From Poecilobothrus nobilitatus (Eukaryota > Arthropoda > Insecta > Diptera > Dolichopodidae), in NCBI GenBank assembly GCA_947095535.1, contig OX352772.1, positions 211,955,120 through 212,019,119 of the forward strand: 64,000 bases of DNA, read 5' to 3'. This document shows positions 50,593 to 62,210 of the stretch, piece by piece. Position 1 is the first letter of the stretch. Every line of letters begins with the position of its first letter. Position numbers and translations under genes: made by a program. The notes below the pieces were generated by a model that had not been told where the DNA came from, did no database searches, and was given only the letters and a program-made list of their open reading frames with translations.

Positions 50593-51250
50593 AGAGTTGA
50601 AATTGTAATTAAAATCAAAATTAGACTTAAAATCAATTCTAAAATTAACCAAGATCAAAATCTGACTTAAAATAAATTAAAGTAAGTAAATTACATAAAT
50701 TACAAAATTAAAATCAAAAGTAAAAGTGTACGATTTAAATAACCCGAACTTGACAACACTTTAAAATAAATTACTATCAATGTCAATATCATTACTTTGT
50801 ATCAACATTAATACTTTTCATTATTTTGCCTTGAGTGAGCAAATGGTTTATAACAACGTTTAACAGTTTTTAACATACACTTTTAAGTGACCTTATTGAA
50901 TGCACATACAACCAAAAACTCACCAAAAGCAAAACTTACCACTAGAAATTAATCAATTAAATTACGTTAATAACTACGGTGGTATTAAAAAAATTGAGCG
51001 AATTGAGAATCAAAGAAGAACACCAGCATCCATCATACGTGTGGGAGGGAGATAGATATATAATTGTTTTGTTTACGACAAGTTGATATTAAGATGAAAT
51101 AAATAATAAAAAGAAACGTAAAATAATGTAAACAAAACCAACCGAGCGCGTTTAATTATAAATTATAATTAGAATCAGAAAAATTAAAAAATTATTTATA
51201 TTTAATATAGTTCGAAAAAAAAAAAAAAATCAAATCAAAAATAAAATAAA
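50593..51250. other. AT-rich flank of the Polinton, nothing identified
   Basis: Includes short AAAATCAAAATTAGA-type repeats close to the insertion site, similar to those on the left flank (40200-40250), which suggests the Polinton inserted into simple A/T-rich repeats. No gene seen. Confidence 0.45.
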
Positions 51251-51251
51251 A

Positions 51252-52615
51252 CAAGGTAGAATGTAAACCAACGGTTTTTAAAAGCGCACATTTCCAAAAC
51301 TCAATACAAACTGTTTAGAATTGTGACTTGCACAAAAATTTGAAAATTTCATGTAATAAGAAAAAACGTGAAAATAGGACATTTTTGAAATTTTGAGGGG
51401 CCGTAAGTCCGGAATGCTATATAACTAAGAAAAGCCGTTAACACACGTAAAAATATATTATTGAACCTTTAAATTTCATGTCTTGCCGAAGAAAAATTTT
51501 TACAGGTGCCTAAGTTACAGGTGCCAAAGGTGTCTAAAAATAGCAAATTTGAAATTTTTGAGGCGTAATAACTCTTATAGAGGGGGTGCTACCAAAAATT
51601 TTCTGAGGAAACTTATACTACTTCTAAAAGTTCTTTCTTGTCTAAAAATTTCAGCTCCCTATCTAAAGGCGTGCTGGAGTTATGAAAAAAGAAATTTCAT
51701 GCAAAATGTGGTTTTCACATAACGATAAATTTAAATAGTAAATTAAATAATATTACATAATTTTGATACTGTTTTATATAGATAATAAAATTTTCGATCT
51801 TCTGGCGGTTTTAGATTGCAAAACTATCTCGCAGAGCCTGAGATATATGCATCTGAAAATGGGGCTTTTTTAAAATTTTGAAGAGCTGCAACTTTGGAAC
51901 CCTTTACAACTAAAAAAACCTTTAACACACGTAAAAATATATTACTGAAGCTTTAATTTTTATATCTTGCAGAAGTAAAATGTGTACAGGTTCCTAAGTT
52001 ACAGGTGTTTAAAAATAGCAAATTTTCAATTTTTAAGCCATAATAGCTCATAAACAGGGGGTGGTCCCCTGTTTTTTTTTTAGTATAAGTTTGCTCAGAA
52101 AAAATTTTCTGAGCAAACTTATATTAATTCTAAAAGTTCTTTCTTGCCTCAAAATTTCAAGCGTCTATCTAAAAGCGTGCCGGAGTTATGAAAGTAGAAA
52201 AATCATGCAAAAATTTGGTTTTCACATAACGGTAAATTTAAACACTAAATTTAAAAAAAATATATAATTTTGATATTAGTTTACAAAGTTAAAAAAAATA
52301 CCTATCGAATGACGTTTTCAGATTGAAAAAATCTTAAGCAGAACATAAGATATATAGATATATTTATAAGCATTTAAAAATAGGGCTTTTTCAAAGTTTG
52401 AGGGGCTGTAGCTCCGTAATGGGTGAGGCTACATGAAAAAGTTGTTCCACAAAATTATTGTTTTTTATGTGACCTACCCATGGTTAAAATTTTTTCTCTA
52501 TCTTTAACGGTGTAGAAGTTTTAGAAGTAGAAGAAGAAGAAGTAAACAGACGGACGGACAGAATGAAACTAATAAACACATTTTTTCAAAATTTTTTTGG
52601 AAATGTGCTAAAAAA
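51252..52615 (+). repeat. Dispersed repeat family R2, copy 2
   Basis: Matches 3938-5256 along its length, with two internal ~490-bp units. Near 52075 it carries a local inverted duplication (AGTTTGCTCAGAAAAAATTTTCTGAGCAAACTT) absent from copy 1. The GACG tract is reduced to a few units near 52550. Confidence 0.82.
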
Positions 52616-52942
52616 TTAATGTGTAGATAAATTTATATGTGCAAAAAAACATAAAAGTAAAATTTGTATGTTGTTTAATAAACTGAATTAAGAATACTTA
52701 TCTCGCCGACATCGGAGTGCAGCTAATTTAAAATTTTGTTTATTACACTTCACTTTTAATTTAATAATTTTAAGTGAAAGAAAAAAAAATATTTAATTTA
52801 ATTTTAATAATTTTAGGAAAAAAATATAAGTAAAAAAAAGTTGACATAAAAAAGTTTTTTGCCAATTAAAAAGAAGTAAGTCACCCTTAGTCTTAAGTGT
52901 CGTGTACGCATATTTGTCATTTTTAGCAAATTAAGTTTAAAG
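52616..52942. other. AT-rich spacer between R2 and P2
   Basis: Non-coding. An imperfect A-rich repeat near 52760-52830. Confidence 0.4.
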
Positions 52943-54492
52943 TAAAACGAGGAAGAATACAGTTGCCTTTGTCAACTCTTAGATACCCGTACGAACCGTT
53001 AGTATGTTCACAGCCTGTCACTCTGCTCACAATATTATTTTTTTAATATTTTAGTATTTTAAAATAATTTGGGTGAATTTTATAATTTCTAGAACTATGG
53101 ATTGTACATATATTCAAACTATATGTTTATATGTACATTCTTCAAAAGCAGATTCTAACCTTCCACATAACGATTATCAATCCAAAACTTTTTCAAATAT
53201 TCTATAGTACCATTTAATACTAAGCGGTAAATGTATATTAAATTTACTTAGTACAAAATAGTAAATATAATTTTAAATATTATATTATATTTAAATATTC
53301 CATTGGCAGAATAATTTCTAATAAGTACAATAAAATACATATATGTATGTAAATACGGTGCTATATAATATACATCTATACTCTTATCATTCATTCACTA
53401 GTGACATATACGATATGTAAATAAACATGATATTATATAAGTATGTATATATATTAATATCATATAAATAAAAATTCTTCAAGCAACCGTTATGTTGTTT
53501 ATTTATTTACATTTTTATGTACTACGCATTATATCCTCAACAATTTCAAATTATCGAGTAAAACAAAATGGAAAAAATTCGTTAAAGAAATTTGTTAGAA
53601 AATTTGAAAAATCAAGTAACACTTTCGTCAATTATAAAGTAACCCTATATTATTAAAAAAAGTTGTTAACAGAAATAAGAGTATAATGTTGAAGCTTTAA
53701 TTTTTGTGTATTACTTCAAAAAAATTTTAACAGGTGTTCAAGTTACAGGTGTTTAAAAATAGGAAATTTTCAGTTTTTGACCCCTTACAGCTCCTAAACG
53801 GGGGGTGATCTAAAGATCTAACTTCTGTCAAAATTTCAAGTTTCCAATTTAAACCGTTTAGAAGATAGAAGGGTTGAAGGATTTTGCAAAATTTGAGTTT
53901 CACATAATGGTAAATTAAGACACCGTATGCCACAAATATATATTTATTGTATATATACTTTCAAAGCTAATAAAAGTAGTAATCGTTTGGCGTTTTCAAA
54001 ATGAAGATATACCTTATACAACTTGTGCTATAACAATTTAAATATAGAGCTTTTTTGAACCTTTGGGGAACTGTAGCTCCGTAACGGGTGGGGCTACAAA
54101 AAAAAGTTATTAAAAATAAAATTAATATTTTTATGAGATCTATCAGTAGTTAAAATTTTATAGCTCTATTGCAAAAAAAATGTCGGGATCTAAAAGTTAG
54201 GTGTTCGAGAGCTACCCTAAGGCTTGGTCCAAACTTAACCAAAAAAAATAAGGAACCTACAAATTACTTCCAGAATATTTTGTGTAAATTTCAAGATTCT
54301 AGCTTTCTTAGTTTTTGAGTTAGCGTGCTGACGGACGGACGGACGGATGGACGGACGGACATGGCTCAAAAGTCTTAGAATTTTTTTCTGATCCGATCCA
54401 TACCTTTGAAGGTATATCTAGCTCGCTTATTTCGAGGTGTTACAAACGGAGGAGTAATTTTATTATACCCGATCCTATCGTACGGGTATAAA
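52943..54492 (-). repeat. Dispersed repeat family P, complete copy P2
   Basis: Reverse complement of the P1 copy at 14350-15901 over its whole length: AAACGAGGAAGAATACAGTTG at one end and CGATCCTATCGTACGGGTATA at the other, with the (GACG)n tract at 54330. Full length in an unrelated site, which confirms the element limits deduced from the G1 LTR. Confidence 0.85.
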
Positions 54493-55029
54493 TACGCAGT
54501 GTAGCGTCAATAGTATTAAAATTTTAATCTAACTTTTTTTAAACAATGGTGTGTCGGCAATACTTTTACTTACATTATAGTCTGTTTCCTAGTTTTCATA
54601 GGGTATATGAATATACATATTTTTAAAGTTGAATATTTTTAAATTTGTCGTATATGCAAAGATAATTAATGATCGTACGACAAATATAGTCATATACGAC
54701 AAACAAGCATTAAAATTTGTATTAGCTCAATTTCTTATCATACGTCAAAGAAACTGCAAAAATTAAAATGAAAAACCAATATGTAGTCTTTACGCACGTA
54801 ACAGTTTTATTTAAAATTTTAAAATTAAAAAAATATATAAATAAATATTAGTTATACATAGTTATAAATAAAACAAAAAGATAATTTTAATTCTTCTAAT
54901 AATATAAGCAGAAACAAAACATAATTATAGCATAACAAAAAATAATTATATCATAAAAACATATTTTCATTCATAGAATTATAAAAAACAAAAAAACTTC
55001 ATCTTATAAAATTTATAGGTTAAAAGAAA
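54493..55029. other. AT-rich stretch with TATACGACAAA motifs
   Basis: Contains TTTGTCGTATATG at 54643, CGTACGACAAA at 54676 and CATATACGACAAA at 54691. The motif recurs on the other side of the transposase-like remnant. Otherwise nothing identified. Confidence 0.5.
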
Positions 55030-55545
55030 AATTATATTTTAAAATATAAATATATATATATTGATTCAATGTCCTTAATTTTTTCTTTTGAAACTTGTAT
55101 TCCACAGATTTTTACATTATTAATTTTAGATAACGTTGCGGATCCGATTTTTTTTAAAATTCTACTGTTTTTAATATTAAATGTTTGAAAATGTGTATCA
55201 GCAAAAGAAAATTTAATAAAAAAATAAATTTAATAAATTTTCTCTGTCATATAATATACATTTTATTTTATTAAATGGCAACCAGTTATAGTTTGTCGAA
55301 GCAATGTTAAAGTTAAAAAAATCTCTACTTTGCATTTGCATAATTACCAGACTAACTTTTCGATAGTTAATTTTTAGCATTTGCTTTATTAAGGAAACGG
55401 GACTATATATTGATATACCTTTTAAATGACGTTCTATTGCACTATGCACAGAATCGACTTCTTGAATAAGCGAATGTCCTTTTTCTGAGTATTTGTGAAT
55501 AGAGTCATTTTTTGTGTGGTATACAACAAATAAGTATTCAAAAGA
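55030..55545 (-). pseudogene. Transposon-encoded protein, C-terminal remnant (family uncertain)
   Basis: The minus strand reads Y-S-E-K-G-H-S-L-I-Q-E-V-D-S-V-H-S-A-I-E, I-S-I-Y-S-P-V-S-L, V-I-M-Q-M, D-F-F-N-F. After a frameshift near 55213 it continues S-F-A-D-T-H-F-Q-T-F-N-I-K. The G-H-[ST]-x4-D-S-x-H-x-x-I-E pattern with Y-x-P and D-F-F-x-F is one I recall from uncharacterised insect transposon proteins. I cannot name the superfamily with confidence. Confidence 0.45.
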
Positions 55546-55945
55546 GCCTTTGCGTATACGACTTCAAATTCTCTTTACGTATGCTATACGACAAACAAGA
55601 AATAAATTTGTTTTGATATTAACTTACATGCGAATTTGTCGTTAATGGAACAAAAACACATGTTATGGAATATACGACAAATAAGGTTTGAACAAATAGT
55701 TTAAATTATGAATATACGACAAACTCGCTACTGATATCTTTGGAATGCAGAATAGGTAGCTAAATTCTGACCAGACCATTCGAAAGATCTTGTTTTTTTT
55801 TAGTAAGGGTCAAGTCTTAAGTCTGAATGGGCTAAAAAACGTATACGACACTAAAGAACTAAGATCACGAAGTGTTGTCACTTCGAAGGTTTTAAAGTGA
55901 CATTTTGTGGATAGCAACAGTAGACCAATCACCTACTTTGTGAAG
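55546..55945. other. Motif-rich stretch right of the transposase-like remnant
   Basis: TATACGACAAA or close variants at about 55553, 55590, 55672, 55708 and 55844. No coding sequence. Confidence 0.5.
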
Positions 55946-55949
55946 AAAA

Positions 55950-56435
55950 ATGATTAGCGAAATAATGGGTGACTTCAACGCAAAAGTTGGAAAGAGAAAT
56001 CCAAGCGAAGAATGTCCAGTTACAGGGTTACATGGAATAGGAATTAAGAACAACAATGGGGAAAGGCTAATAGATATATGCCAAGAATTTGGCCTGATAA
56101 TTGGAGGCACACTATTCCCACATAAGGAAATACACATGTATACTTGGACATTACCTGATGGAAGAACTAAAAACCAAATTGAACATATATGCATCTGCAG
56201 AAACTGGCAATCATCATTACTAGATGTAAGAACTTGGCGGGGTGCAGATACACAAAAGGACCATATGCTACTTACAGCCGACTTAAGAATTAAGCTAAGA
56301 CGTATTCAAGCAAAATCTAGAAGAAGAAAAACACTAAATATAGCCAAACTCAATATAGATAATAAGAAAAATGAATTAATAGAAAAAATTAAAAATAATA
56401 ATAAAAATAAAAAAATAATAGTAGTGAAGTTTTAA
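55950..56435 (+). pseudogene. RTE-like LINE: endonuclease, C-terminal part
   Basis: Frame with G-D-F-N-A-K-V-G (the catalytic D-x-N block), G-L-H-G-I-G, N-G-E-R-L-I-D-I-C, F-P-H-K-E-I-H-M-Y-T-W, Q-I-E-H-I (usual D-H replaced by E-H) and K-D-H-M-L-L with the terminal catalytic aspartate/histidine. It closes at a stop within a 24-bp hairpin at 56419-56470. Confidence 0.8.
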
Positions 56436-56470
56436 TGTTTCTGAGAAGAAACATTAAAACTTCACTACTA
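56419..56470. repeat. Perfect 24-bp inverted repeat with GAGA loop
   Basis: The arms at 56419-56442 and 56447-56470 are exact complements, separated by four bases (GAGA). It lies inside the LINE linker and introduces its first stop. Such a clean palindrome in an otherwise decayed gene suggests a templated snap-back event. Confidence 0.9.
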
Positions 56471-56489
56471 ACAAATAATAGTAACGAAA

Positions 56490-58286
56490 TGAAAGAACAT
56501 CATAAAACCATATGCAGAGAGGCAAAGAAGCTTGCAAGAAGGGATAAAAGAACATTCATAAGCAATATCGCTTTAGAAGCCTGACAAGCAGCTGACCAAC
56601 ACAACTCAAAGCAAGTATTCGCTAAGATAAAAATCCTATCCAACCAGAAGTCAAGTAGGGATCACCCAATCAAAGACAAGATTTGTAAACTACTAACATC
56701 GACTAAAGAACAATTGGATAGATGGAAAGAGCATTTCAGCACAAATAAAGTTTATACATGGCGCCCTAGCCCGTGGGGGCACACTGGTAATACTAGTATA
56801 AATATTAACATCAGTACTCCAACAGTACGGGAGTTAGCGGAAATAATAAACAAACTTAAAAATAATAAGGCTGAAGGTACAGATGGCATAGGAGCTGAGC
56901 TGGTCAAAGTAGACACTCTACAAAGTGCAAGGTCCCTACAACCCATAATAGAAAAGATATGGCGAAATCAAGAAATGAGTTCCCAATGGAAAAAAAGTAT
57001 CATTGTAAAGATCTCCAAGAAAGGCAACCTAAGTAACTGTAATAACTGGAGAGGAATAACATTACTCAATACTGTACACAAGATACTGGCCCTAGTTGTT
57101 CTTAGTAGAATATAGGAACATATTGAAAGTGTCTTAAGAAAAGAACAAGCCGGTTTCCGTAAAGAACGAAGTTGTACAGAGCATGCAAACACTCTAAGAA
57201 TAATCCTGGAACAATCAAAAGAATTCAATGCACCCATTTACATAGAATTTGTCGATTTCAAGAGAGCATTCGATGAGATAGATAGAAACACAATATGAGA
57301 AGCACTTAAAAGAAAGAACATTCCAGAAAAAATTATCAGGATAATTAGAGTAATGTATAGCAACACAGAAGCTGAAATTCTCCATAAGGGTATTTTAAGC
57401 GACCCTGTAATAATTAGAAATGGAGTAAGACAAGGTTGCCCGCTATCTCCTCTACTATTCAATATAACAATTGACCAAGTCATGAAGACCAATAACAACT
57501 CATCCAGAGGTATAAACTGGTACCTCACATAAAAGTTAGAAGATTTGGACTACGCTGATGACATTAGCCTACTTACATAAACACACGAAGATATGCAACA
57601 AAAAATCAATAAGCTAGCAGAATGTGCTGCGGAAGTTGGCTTGTAAATAAACATTAACAAAACAAAAATTATAAGAGGGAATACGAACAACACAAGACCA
57701 ATTATAATTGATGATACATTAGTAGAAGATGTAGATAAATTCAATTACCTAGGCAGTATTATTACTAAAGAAGGCGGTACAAAAGAGGACATTAATAATA
57801 AACTAACGAAAGCCAGAGCAACATTTGGAAGAATGTGGAAAATATAGAGGCAAAGAAATTGCAAGAAAAACCAAACTTAGAATATTCCAAGCTTGTATAA
57901 AATCTGTCCTCTTATATGGTAGTGAAACTTGGCTAGTTAATAAGAAAGAAACATATAAACTACAAGTATTTGTAAACAAGTGCCTCCGGATTATATGCAT
58001 ATGGGAAGCTACTGGTCAAGAACCTATCGAAATAGAAATTAAGAAACGAAAATATAGATGGATAGGTTACTTTCTTAGAAGACGCCCAGACTGCATAGCC
58101 AGGCAAGTCCTAGAATGGAACCCTCAAGGAAAGAGAAATGTTGGTAGACCTAGAAATACATGGCATAGAACAGTAGAGCGAGAAATTATAGAACTAAATA
58201 AAAGATGGTCACAAATGAAAGTCATAGCACTAAATAGAAACAGATGGAAAGGCTATGTGGAAGCCCTATACTCCCAAAGGGAGTAG
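56490..58286 (+). pseudogene. RTE-like LINE: reverse transcriptase and C-terminal domain
   Basis: RT blocks: N-K-A-E-G-T-D-G-I-G-A-E-L, W-R-G-I-T-L-L-N-T-V-H-K-I, Q-A-G-F-R-K-E-R-S-C, V-D-F-K-R-A-F-D (motif A), N-G-V-R-Q-G-C-P-L-S-P (motif B), Y-A-D-D-I-S-L-L (active site). After RT: L-Y-G-S-E-T-W, R-K-Y-R-W-I-G-Y, G-R-P-R-N-T-W-H-R-T-V-E. The C-terminal ~150 codons (57825-58286) form an open frame. The W-x-G...R-P-x-x-T-W tail is common in RTE/CR1-like elements. Confidence 0.82.
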
Positions 58287-58299
58287 AAAGGAAAAAAAA

Positions 58300-60180
58300 A
58301 AAATTATGTTGGACTTTATCAAACGCATTCTCATAGTCAAGAAAACATAGGAAAACATCTTTCTTGACATCACAACAATTTTGTACAAGTACTTGAACAC
58401 AAAAGAGAGCTTCTCTTGTGCCCGTTCCTCCCTTAAACCCAAATTGTGTCCTTCCCATATGTATATCAGCTTTTGAGTACATGCGATTGTGGAGCACTTT
58501 AAGAAAGATTTTGAGTGCATAACTCATTAAACTTATCAGTCTATGATCACTGCATTTACCGTTAACTTTCTTTGGTACAGCGATAATGTTGATAAAAGCC
58601 AATCTGAAGGAAAAATGCCGGTATCATATACTTTGTTGAAGATTTTGTGCAACACATCTATGTTTTGGTCATCAATTAATTTAATTATTTCTAACGGTAC
58701 GTCATCAAATATTGTGGCTTTTTAATTTTTTGCATTTTGCAATGCTTTTAAAATTTCTTCTTTAGTTATGATAGTACTGACGATTCATTAGTATTCTGTG
58801 GCCTGGTCGGGTCTGAAAATAAGTTTTCGATATATTCCTCCCATACCTTTTTCCTTTCTTCGCTATCCAAAATGATTTGACCATTATCATTGAGTAGTGA
58901 AACGAACTTTGTTTTCCTATATGCTCCTCATATTTCTTTAATTTTTTTGCTAAGGTTGAAGTCATCATGAGACTGTTGAATATTTTCAATTTCGTTACAC
59001 TCATTTTTAAGCCATTTTAGTTTTTCTAATCTTATTTTGGATCGCATTTTACTTTGAATAGGTTTATATTCTGCCATATTCTTATTTTTGAATGATCTTC
59101 TTTCATTCATCATTTTCAAGATTTTATCTGTCATATACTTTTGCTTTGGGGCATTTTTCTGTTCTCCTAATGTATTTTTGGATGATTCGAATAAAATTTG
59201 TTTTGTTCGATGCCATAATATATCATCTTCTGTCTTACTAACGTTCATTAATTGATTGTTGATTTCTAATGTCAATTGCCTTTTGATGTTATTGTCTTTT
59301 AGCTTTTCTACGTCGATTTTAAATTGCCTGTTAGTCCTTCTGGCTTTTGATAGTTTAAGTTTAATCTTAACTAAGAGAGGGTTGTGGTCTAACGGAACAT
59401 CTTCACTAGAATAAGTGCTTATATGCTTCATTGAAGAGCTAAAACATTTGTTGACTAAAATTAAATCAATTTGGTTACGTATTATATTACCAGTACTGAT
59501 ATACGTATTATATTACCAGATTACCAGATACGTATTATATTACCAGATTCCCAAGTATATAACCTCCGCTTTGGTAAGCAAAACCATGTGTTGGTGATTT
59601 TAAAATTTTTATCCTGTCAGAATTCAATAAGTCGATCACCTCTTTCGTTTCTAGTTCCTAAACCAAATGGTCCAACTATTCCATCTATGTTACCGATACC
59701 AATTTTGGCATTAAAGTCGCCTATTACTAGATTAAAATCATGTGGTTTTGTGTACTTCAGAAGATGTGATAATTGGTTATAAAATTCTTCTATCTCATCA
59801 TCCGTTTTTTCAGCAGTTTTATTAGGTGTTCTGAAATAATTATGCCAACGCCATTTCTGCGAGTTGATGTGTTATTTCCTGAATAGTAAAATTTAGCTCC
59901 TTCGACTTGCATTAACCCGAGTTCGGCCGCCAAGATTCACTGATACCCAATATTTCAATTTTTAAACGTTGCATCTCATGAATAGTATTTGCTAGTTTAC
60001 CAGACTCAAATATACTATTGACATTCCAAGGGGCAATATTAATTGTGTTGTTACTTTTGCCTCCCGGGATTCTTAACACCCTCTTTTTGCCGGAGACTGA
60101 CGGCCATTTTTTGGTTTCACTTGACATAAGATTTTTTCCTGTGATATATATTCCAGTGGTTTCCCGTTACCTTCTGGAAG
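58300..60180 (-). pseudogene. Second RTE-like LINE, 3'-truncated
   Basis: Minus strand, from the right: endonuclease start (59912-60127: I-N-I-A-P-W-N-V-N-S-I, L-G-I-S-E-S-W), endonuclease middle near 59580-59800 (G-D-F-N-A-K-I-G as V-I-G-D-F-N-A-K-I), D-H-N-P-L at 59385, the linker (58928-59431), and RT to V-F-L-C-F-L-D-Y-E-N-A-F-D-K-V-Q-H at 58310. It stops exactly at the poly-A of the neighbouring element, so motifs B and Y-A-D-D are missing. Several frameshifts, and a local TACGTATTATATTACCAG triplication at 59475-59550. Confidence 0.75.
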
Positions 60181-60375
60181 GTTTTAAGTTTTCCTTCTTA
60201 TAAATCTACCGTTCCTCTGGAATCAGACGCAGATCAGGGAGCATTCCATTCTGGATTAGACGTTTCTGGATTTATGAAAGACTTTAAGTTTTCCTTCTTA
60301 TAAATTTCTTCTGGAATCAGGAGCCGTCAATTCTTGATCAGACGCTTCTGGATTTATCGCACTCATTCTGGATTT
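60170..60375. repeat. Imperfect tandem ~105-bp duplication
   Basis: TTTAAGTTTTCCTTCTTATAAAT occurs at 60182 and 60282, each followed by a CTGGAATCAG...GATCAG...TTCTGGATT series. It may be the 5' UTR of the second RTE-like LINE. Confidence 0.5.
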
Positions 60376-60655
60376 ATCCAATGATGGCGCTGACTCTGTA
60401 GTAAAATAATAACAATAATAACAATAAAAAGTAATAATTGTAAGAATACCAATAATTAATAATTTAATAATTACCATAATTTAATTATTGAAATTATTCT
60501 AATTTAATTACCTCATTCAGTTGTCCGGGTGAGACCGCGAGGAGGTATAATGAGCAATTGATGGCATCAGTCACAGTTGCGGCATTGGAATGTTCCAAAT
60601 GATCAGACGATCACTGCTTTCCCTGTCACTTACGCATCCCTCGCCCCAATTAAAA
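60376..60655 (+). repeat. SINE-related fragment
   Basis: It opens with the module GATGGCGCTGACTCTGTAGT and an (AAT)n stretch, as inside both SINE copies, but then diverges (TTGTCCGGGTGAGACCGCGA, TGGCATCAGTCACAGTTGCG). Confidence 0.5.
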
Positions 60656-60679
60656 GTTAACTAGTAGTAGTTTATTATC

Positions 60680-61033
60680 CAGTTCATCAATCACGAAAGA
60701 TAATGATGGTCGGTTAAAATCGCCTAAAACACAAATATTGTCATCTTCTGTCATTAAAGTAATTATAGAATTGCATATATCTAAATATTCGCAATATTCA
60801 TCAAAATTTGGAGGAAAATATACTACTCCTAGATAAATACTTTTACTACGAGTAAGAATAATATGTATATGTATTCAAAAGATAAAGAAATGTTGGAGCA
60901 TATCAATTCACTTGAAAAGCCCTTATTAACAGCAATTAGAACACCGCCACTTTTAGAGAGACCTATGGAAAGGTAGTTACGATCATTTCTATAAATTGAC
61001 CAATAGTTATCGAGATTTCTTCATCTTTAAAAT
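60680..61033 (-). pseudogene. Jockey-like LINE endonuclease, part 3' of the SINE insertion
   Basis: The minus strand reads K-S-G-G-V-L-I-A-V-N-K, L-G-V-V-Y-F-P-P-N, and V-L-G-D-F-N-R-P-S with the catalytic G-D-F-N. One internal stop. It is separated from its 5' part by the SINE at 61034-61749. Confidence 0.75.
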
Positions 61034-61749
61034 TAATCTGACTCATGGCGCAGTGGTTAAGTCGCCAACCCTTCAATCGAATGGTCTTGGGTTCAAACCC
61101 CGGTCAGGTCATAAATAAAAAATATGTAGTACTTTTATATCGTATAATTAATATTAGTAATAATAACAATAATAATAACAATAATAATAATAGTAATAAT
61201 AATAATAATAATAATTATAATAATAATATTAATAATAATTAATAATAAATAATAGCTGCTACAGTGGAGCCATCTTTGGTTATATCATGCAAGTAAGGTT
61301 TTATATACTGCTGCATGTTGTAATTCACGAATGGCGCTGACTCTGTAGTAAAATAATAATAATATTAATAAAAATATTAATACCAATAATAACAGCCGCT
61401 TCAGTGACAGTGAGGGTTGCCTTCAATAGTTGCCTCATGTAGTTAATATATACTACTACTACATGTTGTAACTGTTGTGACGGCTTTAGTCACTGTTAGC
61501 AAAATAATAATAATAGGCGGATTCATTGTTTCCTTACAGTCCCACTCCCAATTCAATGTTTCCGTATCCATTTTCCTATCCTTTCCTATCCCTACTCCCT
61601 AGCCAATATACTGCGTTCGCAGGTAAGGGTTTCATCCCACTATATTGGCTAAAGGGGGAGGTGGGTTTAGTCAGTAAGAATCTGACACTACCAAGGGGAA
61701 ATTCTTGCTGTCTTTGGAAGATTCCCACCTCCCTTAGGGGAAAAAAAAA
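61034..61749 (+). mobile_element. tRNA-headed SINE-like element, copy 2, with 11-bp target duplication
   Basis: 716 bp flanked by ATCTTTAAAAT at 61023-61033 and 61750-61760. The head (61037-61110) has A box TGGCGCAGTGG at 61046 and B box GGTTCAAACCC at 61090, and ends that can pair (CTGAC/GTCAG). Then a variable (AAT)n zone, two copies of a GGCGCTGACTCTGTAG/GTGACAGTGAGG-type module, and a 3' region ending CCACCTCCCTTAGGGG with a poly-A tail. It matches 37013-37785 in opposite orientation. It is transcribed by polymerase III and must rely on a LINE for mobilisation. Confidence 0.88.
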
Positions 61750-61760
61750 ATCTTTAAAAT

Positions 61761-62210
61761 AGTCAACCAGGTTTCTGTAATCACTAATATATTAAAATTT
61801 CATGATTTGGCGTTGCTATAAAGGTTTTTTATTTTACCTCTTATACCACTGTAATTGTGATATAGCATTCTAATTGTGATATTATGAAGTTGAGATTTAT
61901 TTTCACTTTGATAAGTATTATTTGGCTTATATGGCACGAAAAAAATGTTGATCAATATCTCTAAGCTTTTGGATATGTTCACGTCTTTTGTTGGTCAAGT
62001 GACTACGAAAGGCCCTTAAGTCTTTTTTAGCTTCTTTAGCGAACATTCCTTCAATTTCATAATATTTATAAAATAATTTACTTACTTCTTTGTAGTCGGA
62101 GGGAAGACACTCTTGTTCAGTGAGTACTTTTAGGAATGTTTTAGTTTTGCCTTCAGTGCAAACATGGTTATCTTGATCGAAGAGATAAGCTAGATATAAT
62201 CTAATATTAT
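61761..62210 (-). pseudogene. Jockey-like LINE: endonuclease start and preceding ORF1-like segment
   Basis: 61800-61982 reads M-L-Y-H-N-Y-S-G-I-R-G-K-I, the usual Q-N-x-R-G-L-R-T-K opening of jockey endonucleases with a changed residue. Upstream (about 61950-62190), H-V-C-T-E-G-K-T-K-T-F-L-K, Y-K-E-V-S-K-L-F-Y-K-Y-Y and R-A-F-R-S-H-L-T-N-K-R-R read openly in another frame and are probably earlier LINE-coding sequence or the N-terminal linker. Confidence 0.6.

Larger units (their letters stand above)
55950..58288 (+). mobile_element. RTE-like non-LTR retrotransposon, 5'-truncated
   Basis: Endonuclease C-terminal half, linker, RT and C-terminal domain in order, ending in a short poly-A (GGAAAAAAAAAAAA at 58290) directly against a second LINE in opposite orientation. 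The 5' end of the endonuclease is missing. Five or more nonsense codons interrupt RT. Confidence 0.8.
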
